From contig JAPKAD010000013.1 in the NCBI GenBank assembly GCA_028825445.1, forward strand, positions 1 to 57,133: a stretch of DNA of 57,133 nucleotides, in the 5' to 3' direction. The notes beneath the pieces are model-generated. The model saw only the letters and a list, made by a program, of their open reading frames with translations. It ran no database searches and was not told the DNA's origin. The position numbers and the translations under genes are program-made. This stretch comes from Octadecabacter sp. Lineage in GTDB: Bacteria; Pseudomonadota; Alphaproteobacteria; Rhodobacterales; Rhodobacteraceae. Each line of letters begins with the position of its first letter. Position 1 is the first letter of the stretch. Positions 19,366 through 29,290 of the stretch are shown here, in pieces.

Positions 19366-19836
19366 AGATTTTACTCCAAATTATTATAAGAGTGATGCCC
19401 GATATTGGCGGACAGGTCCAGAGGGCTGTTGATTCAACCGTTACACTTTTAAGGATAAACCAACCAACGAAGCGATTTCCATTTTAATGCCATATTTACA
19501 GCCAATCTAACCACATTCGATCATTGTGGCCGCCAGAATTGTCATTAAAATTTACGCATAATACTGGCCATTAAGGTTAATATTCTGTTGCACCCGTCAA
19601 CATACAAGTGATCAAGACAATATCGTCAAAAGCCCATAATATCGATAATTTGTATTCTTAACTTAAAATTTAAGCTCTGAAAAAATTTTAAGTACCAATA
19701 TTAGTTAGTATGCTTACATTTTTGAGTACCCAAGATCACATAACACTCCGTAGCATTGATTATCCGACAATAAAAAATAAAGCTTCAAATAAACGTCAAT
19801 GATACATGTACTTGGGGTTCTTTTTGCTCAATTGGA
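19366..19836. other. 471-base gap between NDUFA12 and clpX
   Basis: I see no gene on either strand. It should contain the promoter of the NDUFA12 operon at its left side and the 3' end of the clpX transcript at its right side. No convincing terminator hairpin was found. Confidence 0.4.
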
Positions 19837-21105
19837 TTAGCCAGCGGTGGCAGGCTTAGCTTTCTTTTTTGTATCGTCATGAATCATCAGCGGCTGTGCA
19901 TCAGGACCAACAGATTCTTCGTTTACTACTACTTCCGTCACTGTATCCATACCAGGCAATTCAAACATCGTATCGAGCAAGATGTCTTCCATGATCGAAC
20001 GCAACCCCCGCGCACCTGTTTTACGTTCTATAGCACGTTTAGCAATCGCCACCAGCGCATCGTCGGTGAACGTCAGTTTAGCGTCTTCCAATTCAAATAG
20101 TCGCTGATATTGTTTAACTAATGCGTTCTTCGGCTTGGATAAAATAGTGACAAGCGCCTCTTCATCCAGATCTTCGAGTGTCGCAATAACTGGCAAACGA
20201 CCAACAAACTCAGGAATAAGGCCAAACTTTAATAGATCTTCTGGCTCTAGGTCACCAAAGATTTCACCTACACCACGATCATCAGGTCCACGAACTTCTG
20301 CACCAAAGCCCATGCCGGCTCCCTTGCCACGCTGTGCAATGATCTTATCGAGACCTGCAAACGCGCCACCACAAACAAACAATATGTTCGTCGTGTCAAC
20401 TTGCAGAAATTCCTGCTGGGGGTGTTTGCGTCCGCCTTGTGGAGGGACAGAGGCAATAGTGCCCTCCATGATTTTAAGCAGCGCTTGCTGCACACCTTCA
20501 CCAGACACGTCACGGGTGATGGAAGGGTTGTCAGATTTGCGAGTAATCTTATCTACTTCATCAATATACACAATACCACGTTGCGCGCGCTCCACGTTAT
20601 ATTCAGATGCTTGCAAGAGCTTAAGGATGATGTTTTCAACGTCTTCACCGACATAACCAGCTTCGGTCAATGTCGTTGCATCGGCCATGGTGAATGGGAC
20701 ATCCAATATACGCGCCAAAGTCTGGGCTAACAATGTTTTACCACAACCGGTTGGACCGATCAACATGATGTTGGATTTTGCCAACTCAATGTCAGAAGTA
20801 TCAGCGTGATTAAGACGTTTGTAATGGTTATGTACGGCAACAGATAATACGCGTTTTGCATGTGTCTGACCGATAACGTAATCGTCTAAGACTTGACAAA
20901 TTTCTAGTGGAGTTGGAACCCCTTCGGAAGCTTTAAGTCCTGCCGTTTTAGTTTCTTCTCGAATGATATCCATGCATAACTCAACGCACTCATCACAGAT
21001 GAACACAGTCGGTCCCGCAATAAGTTTGCGCACCTCATGCTGGCTTTTGCCGCAAAAGCTACAATAGAGGGTATTCTTGCTGTCGCCACTCGACGTCGTC
21101 GCCAT
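19837..21105 (-). CDS. clpX: ATP-dependent Clp protease ATP-binding subunit ClpX
   Basis: A 422-residue AAA+ unfoldase that feeds substrates to ClpP. The N-terminal zinc-binding domain has Cys15, Cys18, Cys37 and Cys40. Walker A GPTGCGKT is at residues 116-123, Walker B is [10 protein letters not shown], pore loop 1 includes GYVGED, and the IGF-type ClpP-docking loop appears as GFGAEVRG. The length matches the family (421-424). It lies downstream of clpP on the same strand, separated by 108 bases containing a strong hairpin. Confidence 0.97.
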   Translation of the reverse strand: MATTSSGDSKNTLYCSFCGKSQHEVRKLIAGPTVFICDECVELCMDIIREETKTAGLKASEGVPTPLEICQVLDDYVIGQTHAKRVLSVAVHNHYKRLNHADTSDIELAKSNIMLIGPTGCGKTLLAQTLARILDVPFTMADATTLTEAGYVGEDVENIILKLLQASEYNVERAQRGIVYIDEVDKITRKSDNPSITRDVSGEGVQQALLKIMEGTIASVPPQGGRKHPQQEFLQVDTTNILFVCGGAFAGLDKIIAQRGKGAGMGFGAEVRGPDDRGVGEIFGDLEPEDLLKFGLIPEFVGRLPVIATLEDLDEEALVTILSKPKNALVKQYQRLFELEDAKLTFTDDALVAIAKRAIERKTGARGLRSIMEDILLDTMFELPGMDTVTEVVVNEESVGPDAQPLMIHDDTKKKAKPATAG

Positions 21106-21142
21106 GTCTAATTCCCTTAGCCATTAAGGCCTGTAATTCATA

Positions 21143-21181
21143 TTTCGGGCTGCTTTGGGTGCACCATATGGCAGCCCGAAA
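21143..21181. promoter_or_regulatory. Inverted repeat between clpP and clpX
   Basis: A perfect 11-base-pair inverted repeat (21143-21153 with 21171-21181, TTTCGGGCTGC and complement) with a 17-base loop that itself contains the palindrome GGTGCACC. No T-run follows on either strand, so it is not a standard terminator. An mRNA-stabilising or attenuating hairpin between clpP and clpX is likely. Confidence 0.7.
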
Positions 21182-21213
21182 TGGTCCACAACGTCAAAAC
21201 GTTGTGTGTTACA

Positions 21214-21840
21214 TCAACTTTTGTCGTCTTCCTTGGCGCGATTTTCAACAATCTCGTCAAGATGGCCCCACTCTTTTGCTTCAGAAGGCGTCATCCAAAG
21301 GTCTCGATCGAGGGCCTTTTGCACAGATTTGAGGGTTTGGCCAGAATGTTTAACATAAAGCTGATACATTCGCTCGCGTGTTTTCTCGATGTGCCGCGCA
21401 GAAATTAGAATATCTTCGGCCTTACCCTGCGATCCGCCAGATGGTTGGTGGATCATCACTTCGGCATTAGGAAGCGCAAACCTCATTCCTTTTTCTCCGC
21501 CGATAGCGATTACTGATCCCATCGATGCTGCCATGCCACATATTAGCGTCGATACCTTTGGTTTGATGTATTGCATTGTGTCATAAATCGACAATCCAGC
21601 CGTCACTTCACCCCCTGGCGAGTTAATGTACATGCTGATCTCTTTCTTAGGATTCTCAGCCTCAAGGTGCAGCAATTGTGCGACAATAAGATGACTCATC
21701 CCACTATGGATTGGTCCATTTACGAAAATAATCCGTTCTTTTAGCAAACGGCTGAAAATATCGTAGGCACGTTCGCCACGGGCGGTCTGTTCGACCACCA
21801 TTGGAACAAGGTTCATGTAGGTATCAGTGGGGTCTTGCAT
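21214..21840 (-). CDS. clpP: ATP-dependent Clp protease proteolytic subunit ClpP
   Basis: A 208-residue serine peptidase that forms the Clp barrel with ClpX or ClpA. The catalytic Ser106 is in GMAASMGS and His131 in MIHQPSGG; the third residue, Asp, is in the RDLWMTP segment near residue 180. The N-terminal ~20 residues are a short propeptide typical of alphaproteobacteria. It is encoded upstream of clpX. A possible heat-shock promoter lies 60-90 bases upstream. Confidence 0.97.
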   Translation of the reverse strand: MQDPTDTYMNLVPMVVEQTARGERAYDIFSRLLKERIIFVNGPIHSGMSHLIVAQLLHLEAENPKKEISMYINSPGGEVTAGLSIYDTMQYIKPKVSTLICGMAASMGSVIAIGGEKGMRFALPNAEVMIHQPSGGSQGKAEDILISARHIEKTRERMYQLYVKHSGQTLKSVQKALDRDLWMTPSEAKEWGHLDEIVENRAKEDDKS

Positions 21841-21900
21841 ATGCTCAGCCTTAGGATTTTGACGCGCTTGCGCGTCGTGTACGGAAATTTGTTACGCAAA

Positions 21901-21929
21901 CCTTAGTGTTGCAATTGAGGGGCTTCAAG
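21901..21929 (-). promoter_or_regulatory. Possible RpoH-type promoter of clpP
   Basis: On the minus strand CTTGAAG (21929-21923) is followed, after 17 bases, by TAAGG-containing sequence near 21905. The -35 half fits the alphaproteobacterial sigma-32 consensus well, the -10 half poorly. ClpP is a classical sigma-32 target, which raises the plausibility. Confidence 0.35.
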
Positions 21930-22435
21930 AGCATCCCTAGGGGATCTAGAATACAGTTTAATAAAGCACGAAAGGGTCATAATTCAACCACAAGTGACCC
22001 AATTTCTTATTTTACTATTTAGGCTTATAAGCCTGAAGTTCCCAAAGCATTTACTAATAAAGGTAAAAAGGCTTGATGATAAACTGAAAGACCGTATTTC
22101 GACTCTTTTCCAATTCCAAGCCGGCTTGCATTTTACGACGAATTACAGCTTTGTACTTAGATGTGCGATACAGACTGCCAGCGGCACACAGCAATAAGGT
22201 AGCCCATCAGAGTACCAATCTTTGTCAAACCTATCCGCTAAAATAAATTTGCACCACTTCCGTCAGCGAAACATCCTTACCAGTTACTAACATTTTGGCA
22301 TATTGCCAGAAACATTACAGACAATGAAATTAAAACCTATAACAACTTATAATGAATCAAATTTATAATTTTTATGTTAATGATTAAATACTTTAATCTT
22401 GTGCCACTTAGATACTAAATTATACATACGTTTTT
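21930..22435. other. Gap upstream of clpP
   Basis: About 500 AT-rich bases. A 67-codon open frame at 21994-22197 on the plus strand has unconvincing composition and no ribosome site. Nothing recognised. Confidence 0.35.
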
Positions 22436-23188
22436 TTACAGAGACTTACAGATATCCAACGTGTTATTTAGCGTCGCACCCACAAGAATTAGATATCCGC
22501 TTAGATAGAACCCGAAAAGAAGGGCAATAACTACTCCAAGCTAGCCGTATACCTCATTGTATGTTGCGAAATTTGCGACATAGACATCAAATAAAGCCGA
22601 GGTGTAAGCCAAAATACAAATACAGCAGACACGCCCAGTGTAATCCAGCTCACACGTACATAGCGCCGGTTGGGTCCATAACGGTGCAAAAGCCCAAGCC
22701 CCAAAACAAGTACCGCCATGACAATCCTACAGCGAACTAATTCGAACATCAGTGCCTTGTCAGTCTCAAATTGGATCACTGCCAACAGGATTGGGGCGAC
22801 CACAAACTTCAACAGGGCAATGATCGCGATCCCAATTAGACAAGTCGTCAGCATCAGAGCCACAATTGTGTTTTGTATATTAAAACGATTGGGCCGATCG
22901 AAGATTGCGTTCGATCTAAGAATAAGCGCGGCAACGCCAGTGCTCACCAACCAAAGTACTAGACCTATTGATATCAAGGTAGTCAAACCCAAAATTACAC
23001 TTCCAGCGCTGAGCAATTCATCAATCTGAAGCAGGAACAAATTAAAGACGTCTTTTGGCATCAACCTGGCCATCAAATCAAGTTGTGTTTTTACGGCGAT
23101 AGGATCAGCAGAAATTAAACCTACGTTTTTTTTCACCAAGATCATCAAAAACTTGGCGCACAATATTAGATACGGATCGCCATTTCAT
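22436..23188 (-). pseudogene. Broken BrkB/YihY-family membrane protein gene
   Basis: Remnant of a YihY/BrkB-family inner-membrane protein (normally about 280-300 residues). The N-terminus starts at 23188 (MKWRSVSNIVRQVFDDLGEK). In an A-run (T-run 23126-23133 on the plus strand) the frame is broken, and about 30 residues that normally follow NVGLIS (first transmembrane segment) are missing. The middle, DPIAVKTQLDLMARLMPKDV through VAALILRSNAIF and RYGPNRRYVR, is in one frame. Near 22600 a second frameshift occurs; the correct continuation SALFDVYVANFATYNEVYG is in another frame and meets an in-frame TAG at 22543-22541, followed by LGVVIALLFGFYLSGYLILV up to a stop at 22436. At least one deletion, two frameshifts and a nonsense codon make function very unlikely. 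BrkB proteins are of unclear function despite the virulence-factor name. Confidence 0.85.
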
Positions 23189-23197
23189 TAGATTTTT

Positions 23198-23649
23198 CTA
23201 GTTTGCATAAAAATTAAGTTCCGTATGCACTGTTAGCGGCGCTTCGATCAGGCGCATTGCTGCGAGCGCAATTCGGCTGGCCGAAACCAAAGCGCCACCA
23301 GTCGGTCGAAGTAAAAAGATAATGGAATTGCTGTTATATTCGACGCGCCCGTTGGTAAAGAAAGTCACCTGAGGTGTCATGAGCCAGATGCCAGACTCGG
23401 TTGGATTGCCAAGGCTAGCAATTGAAGATCCAAGGCGGCGCTCCTCACTTGCGGATGGTGCAACTGCATTCAAAATATCTTGATCTGTCGAGGTAATAAA
23501 CTGTTCAACTGTGCAGGCATCGAGTAGCGGTGGTGGCGGGAAATTGAAACACGTTTGGCTAGTATTGAATGCTGGACAGATTAATAAATTAAATTCAGTA
23601 ATGCACTATGAGGCCAGATAAATGCTAGCACCTGATACCGGCGCAACAC
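23198..23649 (-). pseudogene. Secreted conserved protein with apparently frameshifted N-terminus
   Basis: The conserved body (about 130 residues, ending at 23198) contains CPAFNTSQTCFNFPPPP, SEERRLGSSIASLGNPTESG, IWLMTPQV and SRIALAAMRLIEAPL. It resembles a Rhodobacteraceae periplasmic family of unknown function, sometimes misnamed D-galactarate dehydratase. That frame is open from 23605 but has no good start codon before the internal ATG at 23473, which would cut off a third of the conserved part. A signal-peptide-like reading (LRRYQVLAFIWPHSALLNLI) begins at a GTG at 23649 in another frame and meets the body near 23585, so a single frameshift in the AT-rich run there is the simplest explanation. 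If a short form starts at 23473 (91 residues), it would lack export. Confidence 0.55.
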
Positions 23650-23836
23650 TAGTGGAATTCGAGTTTTTGAGCCTACAAAAAATGGGCTCTCGGCACAAAA
23701 CGATAGCCCAGTTAAAGCCGCAATCTTAACTAAGTATTTCTTAGTTCAAATTTAAGGCTGCCTCTCCTTGCTGTCGGAGTGAAATTGGTTGCGAAATTCC
23801 CTTGCACGAGCGTTAGTGCCCCCCTACCTTTAATTC

Positions 23837-24841
23837 ATGAAACAACCTCTTATTGATCCATTCCAGCGCGCTATTAGCTACTTAAGGGTCTCAGTGACTG
23901 ATCGCTGTGATTTCCGTTGCGTCTACTGCATGTCCGAAAATATGACTTTCTTACCTAAAAAAGATCTTCTTACGTTGGAAGAACTTGATAGGATGTGCAC
24001 TAATTTCATCGGTTTAGGCGTTCAAAAACTTCGTATAACTGGGGGTGAACCTTTGGTGCGTCGTGGCATTATGTCGTTCTTCAACGCTATGTCACGTCAT
24101 CTTCAGTCCGGTGCTTTAAAAGAGTTGACGTTAACAACCAACGGTTCGCAACTTGAAAAACACGCTGACGATTTGTATGCAGCTGGCGTGCGCCGAATTA
24201 ATGTATCACTTGATACGCTAAACGATGATAAATTTGCTGAAATTACCCGTTGGGGCCGACTGCCTCAAGTCATGCGCGGCATTGATGCTGCACAGCGCGC
24301 CGGCATGCGTGTAAAGATCAACGCAGTGGCTTTAGCAGGTTTTAACGAAGTTGAATTGTATACCATGCAAGCATGGTGCGCAGATCGCGACATTGATCTT
24401 ACATTTATTGAAGTTATGCCAATGGGCGACATCGGTAATGAAGACCGCATCATGCAATACTGGTCCCTAAAAGATCTACGCGCTCGTTTGGAAGAACGAT
24501 TTACTGTCACTGATTTGGCGGAACGCACAGGCGGCCCTGCACGCTACATTCGCCTCGAAGAAACTGGTCAAAAAATTGGCCTCATCACCCCAATGAGCCA
24601 TAACTTTTGCGAAAGCTGTAACCGCGTTCGCATTACTTGTACCGGTGAAATTTATACTTGCCTTGGCCAAGAAGGACATTCTGATCTAAGGGCGCCTCTG
24701 CGGGCTTCAGACGATGATGCTCAGTTGGAAACTGCCATACGTGCGGCAATTGACCTAAAACCGAAGGGCCATGATTTTGACTATTCACGCCAGAAAGTTG
24801 ATGGACAGGTTTCACGGCATATGAGTCATACTGGCGGCTAA
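23837..24841 (+). CDS. moaA: GTP 3',8-cyclase MoaA
   Basis: A 334-residue radical-SAM enzyme that starts molybdenum cofactor synthesis by converting GTP to 3',8-cH2GTP. The N-terminal SAM cluster site is Cys24, Cys28 and Cys31 (CDFRCVYC). The C-terminal substrate cluster is in [10 protein letters not shown] followed by ITCTG...C, and the chain ends with the functional Gly-Gly (SHTGG). The length is normal. No other mo genes are in the window. No clear ribosome site precedes the ATG. Its stop overlaps the convergent methyltransferase stop by 4 bases. Confidence 0.96.
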   Translation: MKQPLIDPFQRAISYLRVSVTDRCDFRCVYCMSENMTFLPKKDLLTLEELDRMCTNFIGLGVQKLRITGGEPLVRRGIMSFFNAMSRHLQSGALKELTLTTNGSQLEKHADDLYAAGVRRINVSLDTLNDDKFAEITRWGRLPQVMRGIDAAQRAGMRVKINAVALAGFNEVELYTMQAWCADRDIDLTFIEVMPMGDIGNEDRIMQYWSLKDLRARLEERFTVTDLAERTGGPARYIRLEETGQKIGLITPMSHNFCESCNRVRITCTGEIYTCLGQEGHSDLRAPLRASDDDAQLETAIRAAIDLKPKGHDFDYSRQKVDGQVSRHMSHTGG

Positions 24842-25431
24842 GGCTTTCGAGCAACAAAATCGATCAAAGCAGCCTTGCCCACATGGGCACTGCCAGATGC
24901 CTGTTCACACTCATAGGATGCGCTTCTTTCTACGATCCAACCAGCAAACGTGTGATGCAGTTCCGCTTCGGTATACATATTTTCCACTGTAGGTGGTCCA
25001 CCTGTGCCGCGCTCGATCTGCTCAGGGCGATACCCGTGTAATAAAAGCCGCCCCCCGGATCGCAGTGCACTTTTCATATCCACAAATTGCTTGGCGCGCA
25101 GTTCCGGCCCGACAAACTGGATAAATATACCGATGACCATATCGAATTGCTGACTCCAATCCCAACTATTCCAATCTAAAATATGAGTTTGCACCCCAAC
25201 TCCGGACTGTTTGGCCAAGGCGTTCGACCGCCCCACCGCTGTCGCAGACAGATCAAACGATGTTACAAGCATACCAGATCGCGCAAGGTGCACAGCATTC
25301 CGACCCTCGCCATCCGCCACACACAACACCGAATGGGACGGAAGCGCCAGCCAAGGGTTTGCGATCAAGACGCCAGACGGCTCGACCCCGAATAGATAGC
25401 CGTCCTTAGCGGCGAAACGATCTTCCCACAT
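24838..25431 (-). CDS. Class I SAM-dependent methyltransferase (TehB/thiopurine-like)
   Basis: A 197-residue cytoplasmic methyltransferase. The SAM-binding motif I region is [16 protein letters not shown] (glycine-rich loop DGEGRN), followed by the acidic FDLSATAVG and the motif [16 protein letters not shown]. The N-terminal [18 protein letters not shown] matches the family of small TehB-like methyltransferases. The start at 25431 shares TGATG with the stop of the upstream M20 gene, giving translational coupling; an in-frame ATG at 25470 would lie inside that gene. The substrate is unknown. Families of this type modify thiopurines, tellurite or other small electrophiles. Confidence 0.87.
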   Translation of the reverse strand: MWEDRFAAKDGYLFGVEPSGVLIANPWLALPSHSVLCVADGEGRNAVHLARSGMLVTSFDLSATAVGRSNALAKQSGVGVQTHILDWNSWDWSQQFDMVIGIFIQFVGPELRAKQFVDMKSALRSGGRLLLHGYRPEQIERGTGGPPTVENMYTEAELHHTFAGWIVERSASYECEQASGSAHVGKAALIDFVARKP

Positions 25432-26594
25432 CACCCAGCAGGCATCCGCTTTTCGACGATCTCTGCCCACCAGCTACATCCTGCGGGAATTGCTTCGTCA
25501 TTAAAATTGTATTCGGGGTGGTGGACCATGGCTGTGTCACCATTACCGACCAGAATATACGCACCAGGGCGTTCTTCAAGCATGAATGCGAAATCCTCAC
25601 CTCCCATGATCAGCGGTGCCTCGTCGCAACCACCTGAAACGGACGTTGCAACCTGTGCGGCAAATTCAGTCTGCACGTCAGAGTTCACCATCACCGGATA
25701 GCCACGCATATAATTTATCACCACTGAGCCGCCAAACGTTGCTGCTGTACCGTTACAAACCTCTGCAATGCGCTTTTCGGCCATGTCTCGCATAGTTTCA
25801 GACATTGTGCGTACTGTGCCACGTATGTCGATCCGTTGCGGAATGACGTTAAACGCCTTTGAAGATGATTCGATTGAAGTGACCGACACAACAAGCGAAT
25901 CAACTGGGTCCGCATTGCGGCTGGCAATAGTTTGCAAAGTCAGCACTGCTTGGGATGCCATTACCATGGTGTCGACCGTGTCATTTGGCTTGGCAGCATG
26001 GCCACCGACACCTTCGAACATGATCTCAAATGTGTCCGTAGCTGCAAAAAACGCACCTGAGCGGATCGAAAACGCCCCGACTGGTCTACCAGGCCAATTG
26101 TGCATGCCGTAAACCTCTTGGATGTTCCAGCGCTCCATCAAGCCATCGTCACACATCTCTTTACCGCCGGCGCCTCCTTCCTCGGCAGGCTGAAAAATTA
26201 ACACAACAGTTCCGTCAAAATTACGTGTTTCGGAGAGATATTTGGCCGCTCCCAAAAGCATTGCAGTGTGCCCATCATGGCCACAAGCATGCATCGCTCC
26301 GTCTATTTTAGAACTATATTCCAATCCAGTTTGCTCATGGATCGGCAATGCGTCCATGTCAGCCCGAAGTCCAATTACCTTGCCAGATGTGTCAATTTTA
26401 CCCTTTATAACAGCCACAACACCTGTTCGCCCGATGCCGGTAACAACTTCGTCACAGCCAAATTCACTTAACTTATCAGCAACAATTGCACTGGTACGGT
26501 GGGTGTCGAACAAAATCTCAGGGTTCGCGTGCAGATCGTGGCGCCACGCAGTGATTTCAGGCAATAATTCAGAAAATCGATTCTTTACAGGCAT
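25431..26594 (-). CDS. M20-family amidohydrolase (hippurate hydrolase/aminoacylase-like)
   Basis: A 387-residue metallo-amidohydrolase. Metal and catalytic motifs are seen: RADMDALP, MHACGHDGHTAM, FQPAEEGGAGG and the C-terminal MGGEDFAFML. The central dimerisation domain is complete. It belongs to the HipO/AbgB-like group, which removes acyl groups from N-acyl amino acids; the precise substrate cannot be told. The methyltransferase gene follows with a TGATG overlap. Another M20 enzyme (argE) is encoded 1.3 kb upstream on the same strand, with a decayed FAD oxidoreductase between them. Confidence 0.92.
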   Translation of the reverse strand: MPVKNRFSELLPEITAWRHDLHANPEILFDTHRTSAIVADKLSEFGCDEVVTGIGRTGVVAVIKGKIDTSGKVIGLRADMDALPIHEQTGLEYSSKIDGAMHACGHDGHTAMLLGAAKYLSETRNFDGTVVLIFQPAEEGGAGGKEMCDDGLMERWNIQEVYGMHNWPGRPVGAFSIRSGAFFAATDTFEIMFEGVGGHAAKPNDTVDTMVMASQAVLTLQTIASRNADPVDSLVVSVTSIESSSKAFNVIPQRIDIRGTVRTMSETMRDMAEKRIAEVCNGTAATFGGSVVINYMRGYPVMVNSDVQTEFAAQVATSVSGGCDEAPLIMGGEDFAFMLEERPGAYILVGNGDTAMVHHPEYNFNDEAIPAGCSWWAEIVEKRMPAG

Positions 26595-27181
26595 GGTAAT
26601 TCTCCAGGTGAGTTGAAATCAGCTTGGGCCGAGCTGTGACCATGGGCAAGCCCCTGCGACAAGAAACCGTAAAACCAAAATCTTCAGTAGCTAAATCCCG
26701 CTCCCCTAAGATCATGTTTGACCCATCCATAAACTGCAAAAATGAAAGTGCATAAAATCAGGAACCGCCGCATTCGCATTAACCATAACCGACAAAATGT
26801 GCCCAATGGCAGGGCCAATATCAAAGTCATGGTAGCAATCCTGCCAGGACGTCTTTAATGCTGTGCACCACAGTCACCAAATCTAGCATCCTACCGATCA
26901 AATTCGCCCATTTAGCCTTTTGCCTGAACGGGGCCGAGGATGAAGAACACCGTCACAAATTCTTTGATCAGTCTTACGCATTTGCTAAGATACAATGTAA
27001 GGTTCAACATGAGATTTTTGTTAATAGGTTGATTTTGTTTCAGGCCCAGCGCCAGAATGTTTCCCAAGCGTCGAAGAATTCTTTGGTGGCATGAGGCAAA
27101 TACTACGCATTAAAGTGATCAGTTTTAAATATTTAAGTACGTAACAGACTGTCGAAATTCGGCTGGCCTAATGAAGAGTTT
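26595..27181. other. Gap between the M20 gene and a decayed oxidoreductase
   Basis: No intact gene. Short protein-like frames occur on the minus strand (for example EFFDAWETFWRWA near 27085 and AKWANLIGRMLDLVTVVHSI near 26900), interrupted by stops. No family could be recognised. A plus-strand frame at 26858-27094 overlaps these and is judged a chance opening. Confidence 0.35.
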
Positions 27182-27885
27182 TTAAAAATTTCTTTCCATA
27201 GAACCATATCTGCCATCACTGCAGGTTTTGAATGCTTGTTTTGGATCAGCACCACCACTTTCATAAGTCATCAGAATTGCATCGACAGCAACAACACTTT
27301 GCAGAGTTTTGTTTGTCCCAACTTAGGTCACAACGGGCGCAACTTGCACTACAGCCTATTCGATTTCACGCGCAGCTCAGCCTTAATTGGTTGTAACATC
27401 TTGCTTTAAAACCAGTCGTACAAAGGTCTGCACTGCAAGCGTAGGTTCGGCTCACAACTCGCTTAAATTGCAAACTGCATATATCCAATTACCGTGCACT
27501 TGGCGGATCATATTTGCTAAATGCGCTCATATATTTGAGCGAATTTCAAAAATATTTACCCTTGCATGAGATAGCCAATGAACAAACTTCTCTTGCCTGT
27601 CCAAATCCATAGCCCTGTGGGTCAACCCAACATGGATCAGATCAATTGAGACACCGGTTTATACAGAGAGCTTGCATCACAGTAGCGTAGCCTCATCCAT
27701 AATTAATAGTTCGTCAGTTTCGCAAGGCTGCTGACGGGTCCATCCCCAATCATGGCTCGATTGTTCCCTAGCAAACCGGCCCTTTTGCATCAGCACAACC
27801 CTCTAGCAAACGCAGTTTTAAAACAGGCTGAGAAGACGCCAATGACCTCACCAACTCATAAAGCCACATCGGTATGTTTATAAAG
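27182..27885 (-). pseudogene. Heavily decayed FAD-dependent (D-amino-acid dehydrogenase-type) oxidoreductase
   Basis: Reading the minus strand gives the N-terminal half of a DAO-family FAD oxidoreductase. The nucleotide-binding segment survives as TDVAL-stop-VGEVIGVFSACF (from 27880). After a frame change, the family signature AREQSSHDWGWTRQQ occurs near 27770, followed in one unbroken frame by DELLIMDEATLL, HVGLTHRAMDLDRQEKFVHW, AEPTLAVQTFVRLVLKQDVT, AAREIE and QVAPVVT. About nine in-frame stops interrupt this frame, several at positions where family members have Trp, Arg, Gln or Glu, consistent with single C-to-T type changes. The C-terminal ~220 residues are not recognisable. Intact relatives oxidise amino acids or N-methyl compounds. 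The gene lay directly downstream of argE and may once have shared its transcript. Confidence 0.8.
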
Positions 27886-27928
27886 TACTGCACCAAGTTC
27901 AGTCAGTGTTGTTTCTGGAACGGGAAAC

Positions 27929-29092
27929 TCAGGCAAGAGCATCCAAAAGGCGTTCCATAAAAGCTTCGCCAGCTTTAAATTGTTCGATTGTGATATACTC
28001 ATTCGCTTGATGAGCCTGAGCAATATCACCAGGTCCGCAAATAACAGTAGAAAACCCACGTTCTTGAAATTGCCCAGCTTCGGTACCGTAGCTGACGACG
28101 TTTACCGCGTTATCACCTGTTAATTGACGCGCTAATTCCTCAGCTACGCCATCCATCTCAGGCTTTAGTCCCGGAACAGCGAATTTGTGTTCATAATCAA
28201 TGCCCGCATCAGGATGAATTGCCCGCATCTGCGCCGAAACCTCGGCTACTTTATCCTTAAACTTGTCAACCCACATTTGCCCCGATTCGCCGGGTACAGC
28301 CCGAAAAGTGATTACAAAATTGCAATCTTTGGCGGTTATATTATGAGCAGTGCCTCCTGTAATCATTCCAACGTGTAAGGTCGTGTAAGGCGGAACAAAT
28401 CCAGCGTCCATATCAAGTGGCTCACGCGCTGCATTCTCGGCGTTCATTTTATTACACCAATCGATAAGCTTGGCTCCAAACATAATCGCGTTAACGCCAA
28501 TGTGCAGCAAGGACGAGTGCACTTCAAATCCGTGAACGCTTACATCAAACCCGATACCCCCTTTGTGGCCTGTGACGACTTTCATCATCGACGGCTCACC
28601 TATAATTGCGGCGGATGCTTGGGGCATTCCGGACGCCACCATCGCGTCAATCATCAGGGGTGCCCCAAGGCAGCCAACTTCTTCATCATAGCTCAGCGCC
28701 AATTGCAAAGGTCGCGTCACACCACGCTTTTTCGCTTCGACCAAGGCCCAGATCGATAGTGCGTCGAAACCCTTCATGTCACAGGTGCCGCGTCCATAAA
28801 GTTTGTCGCCTTTTTCAACGACTCTAAACGGATCAGTGTCCCACGATTGCCCGTCAACGGGTACAACGTCGGTGTGGCCCGAAAGAACAACAGCTCCATT
28901 AACTTGGGGCCCAACATGGGCATAAAGGGCGGCTTTTAGGCCGGTTTCATCAGGAATGCGGGTCGACGTGATGCCGTGCCCTTTCAGATACGTTTCAACA
29001 AAACCTATTAAATCAAGATTACTGTTGCGGCTCACCGTTGGAAACTCGATCAATCGTTCCATCAAAGTCCGTGCATCGAGTGTGTCCGTCAT
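27929..29092 (-). CDS. argE: Acetylornithine deacetylase (M20 family)
   Basis: A 387-residue zinc hydrolase that removes acetyl from N-acetylornithine or related N-acyl amino acids. Metal-binding motifs are SGHTDVVPVDGQ, GRGTCDMKGFDA and LSYDEEVGCLGAP, with the late CGPGDIAQAHQANEY. The length and domain order match ArgE of alphaproteobacteria. Because Rhodobacteraceae usually carry an ArgJ-type arginine pathway, the in vivo role may be salvage of acyl-amino acids rather than arginine synthesis (inference). The downstream neighbour is a decayed FAD oxidoreductase, so the present transcript probably ends soon after argE. Confidence 0.88.
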   Translation of the reverse strand: MTDTLDARTLMERLIEFPTVSRNSNLDLIGFVETYLKGHGITSTRIPDETGLKAALYAHVGPQVNGAVVLSGHTDVVPVDGQSWDTDPFRVVEKGDKLYGRGTCDMKGFDALSIWALVEAKKRGVTRPLQLALSYDEEVGCLGAPLMIDAMVASGMPQASAAIIGEPSMMKVVTGHKGGIGFDVSVHGFEVHSSLLHIGVNAIMFGAKLIDWCNKMNAENAAREPLDMDAGFVPPYTTLHVGMITGGTAHNITAKDCNFVITFRAVPGESGQMWVDKFKDKVAEVSAQMRAIHPDAGIDYEHKFAVPGLKPEMDGVAEELARQLTGDNAVNVVSYGTEAGQFQERGFSTVICGPGDIAQAHQANEYITIEQFKAGEAFMERLLDALA

Positions 29093-29290
29093 GCTGTCCC
29101 CTAATTAGCCGTTGTACTGGCTAATAACGTTAAACGGGCAATCTGTCACGTCAAGGGCAACTGATACTCTTTCGTGCAAACAGGGGGTTGCGGGATGGCT
29201 TTTTGGTGCTAACCTAATTTTTAGGAAAGGGTCGCGTAGACGGTCCTGCAATAAAAAAAATCACTGAGCCACTTTAACGGGGGGTCGCTT

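Noticed and set aside
20135..20656. A 173-codon plus-strand open frame
   Set aside because: Antisense to clpX and Ser/Pro/Arg-rich, as expected for a shadow of a conserved gene.
26858..27094. Plus-strand 78-codon frame in the gap between the M20 gene and the oxidoreductase relic
   Set aside because: No ribosome site or family resemblance, and it overlaps minus-strand relic-like readings.
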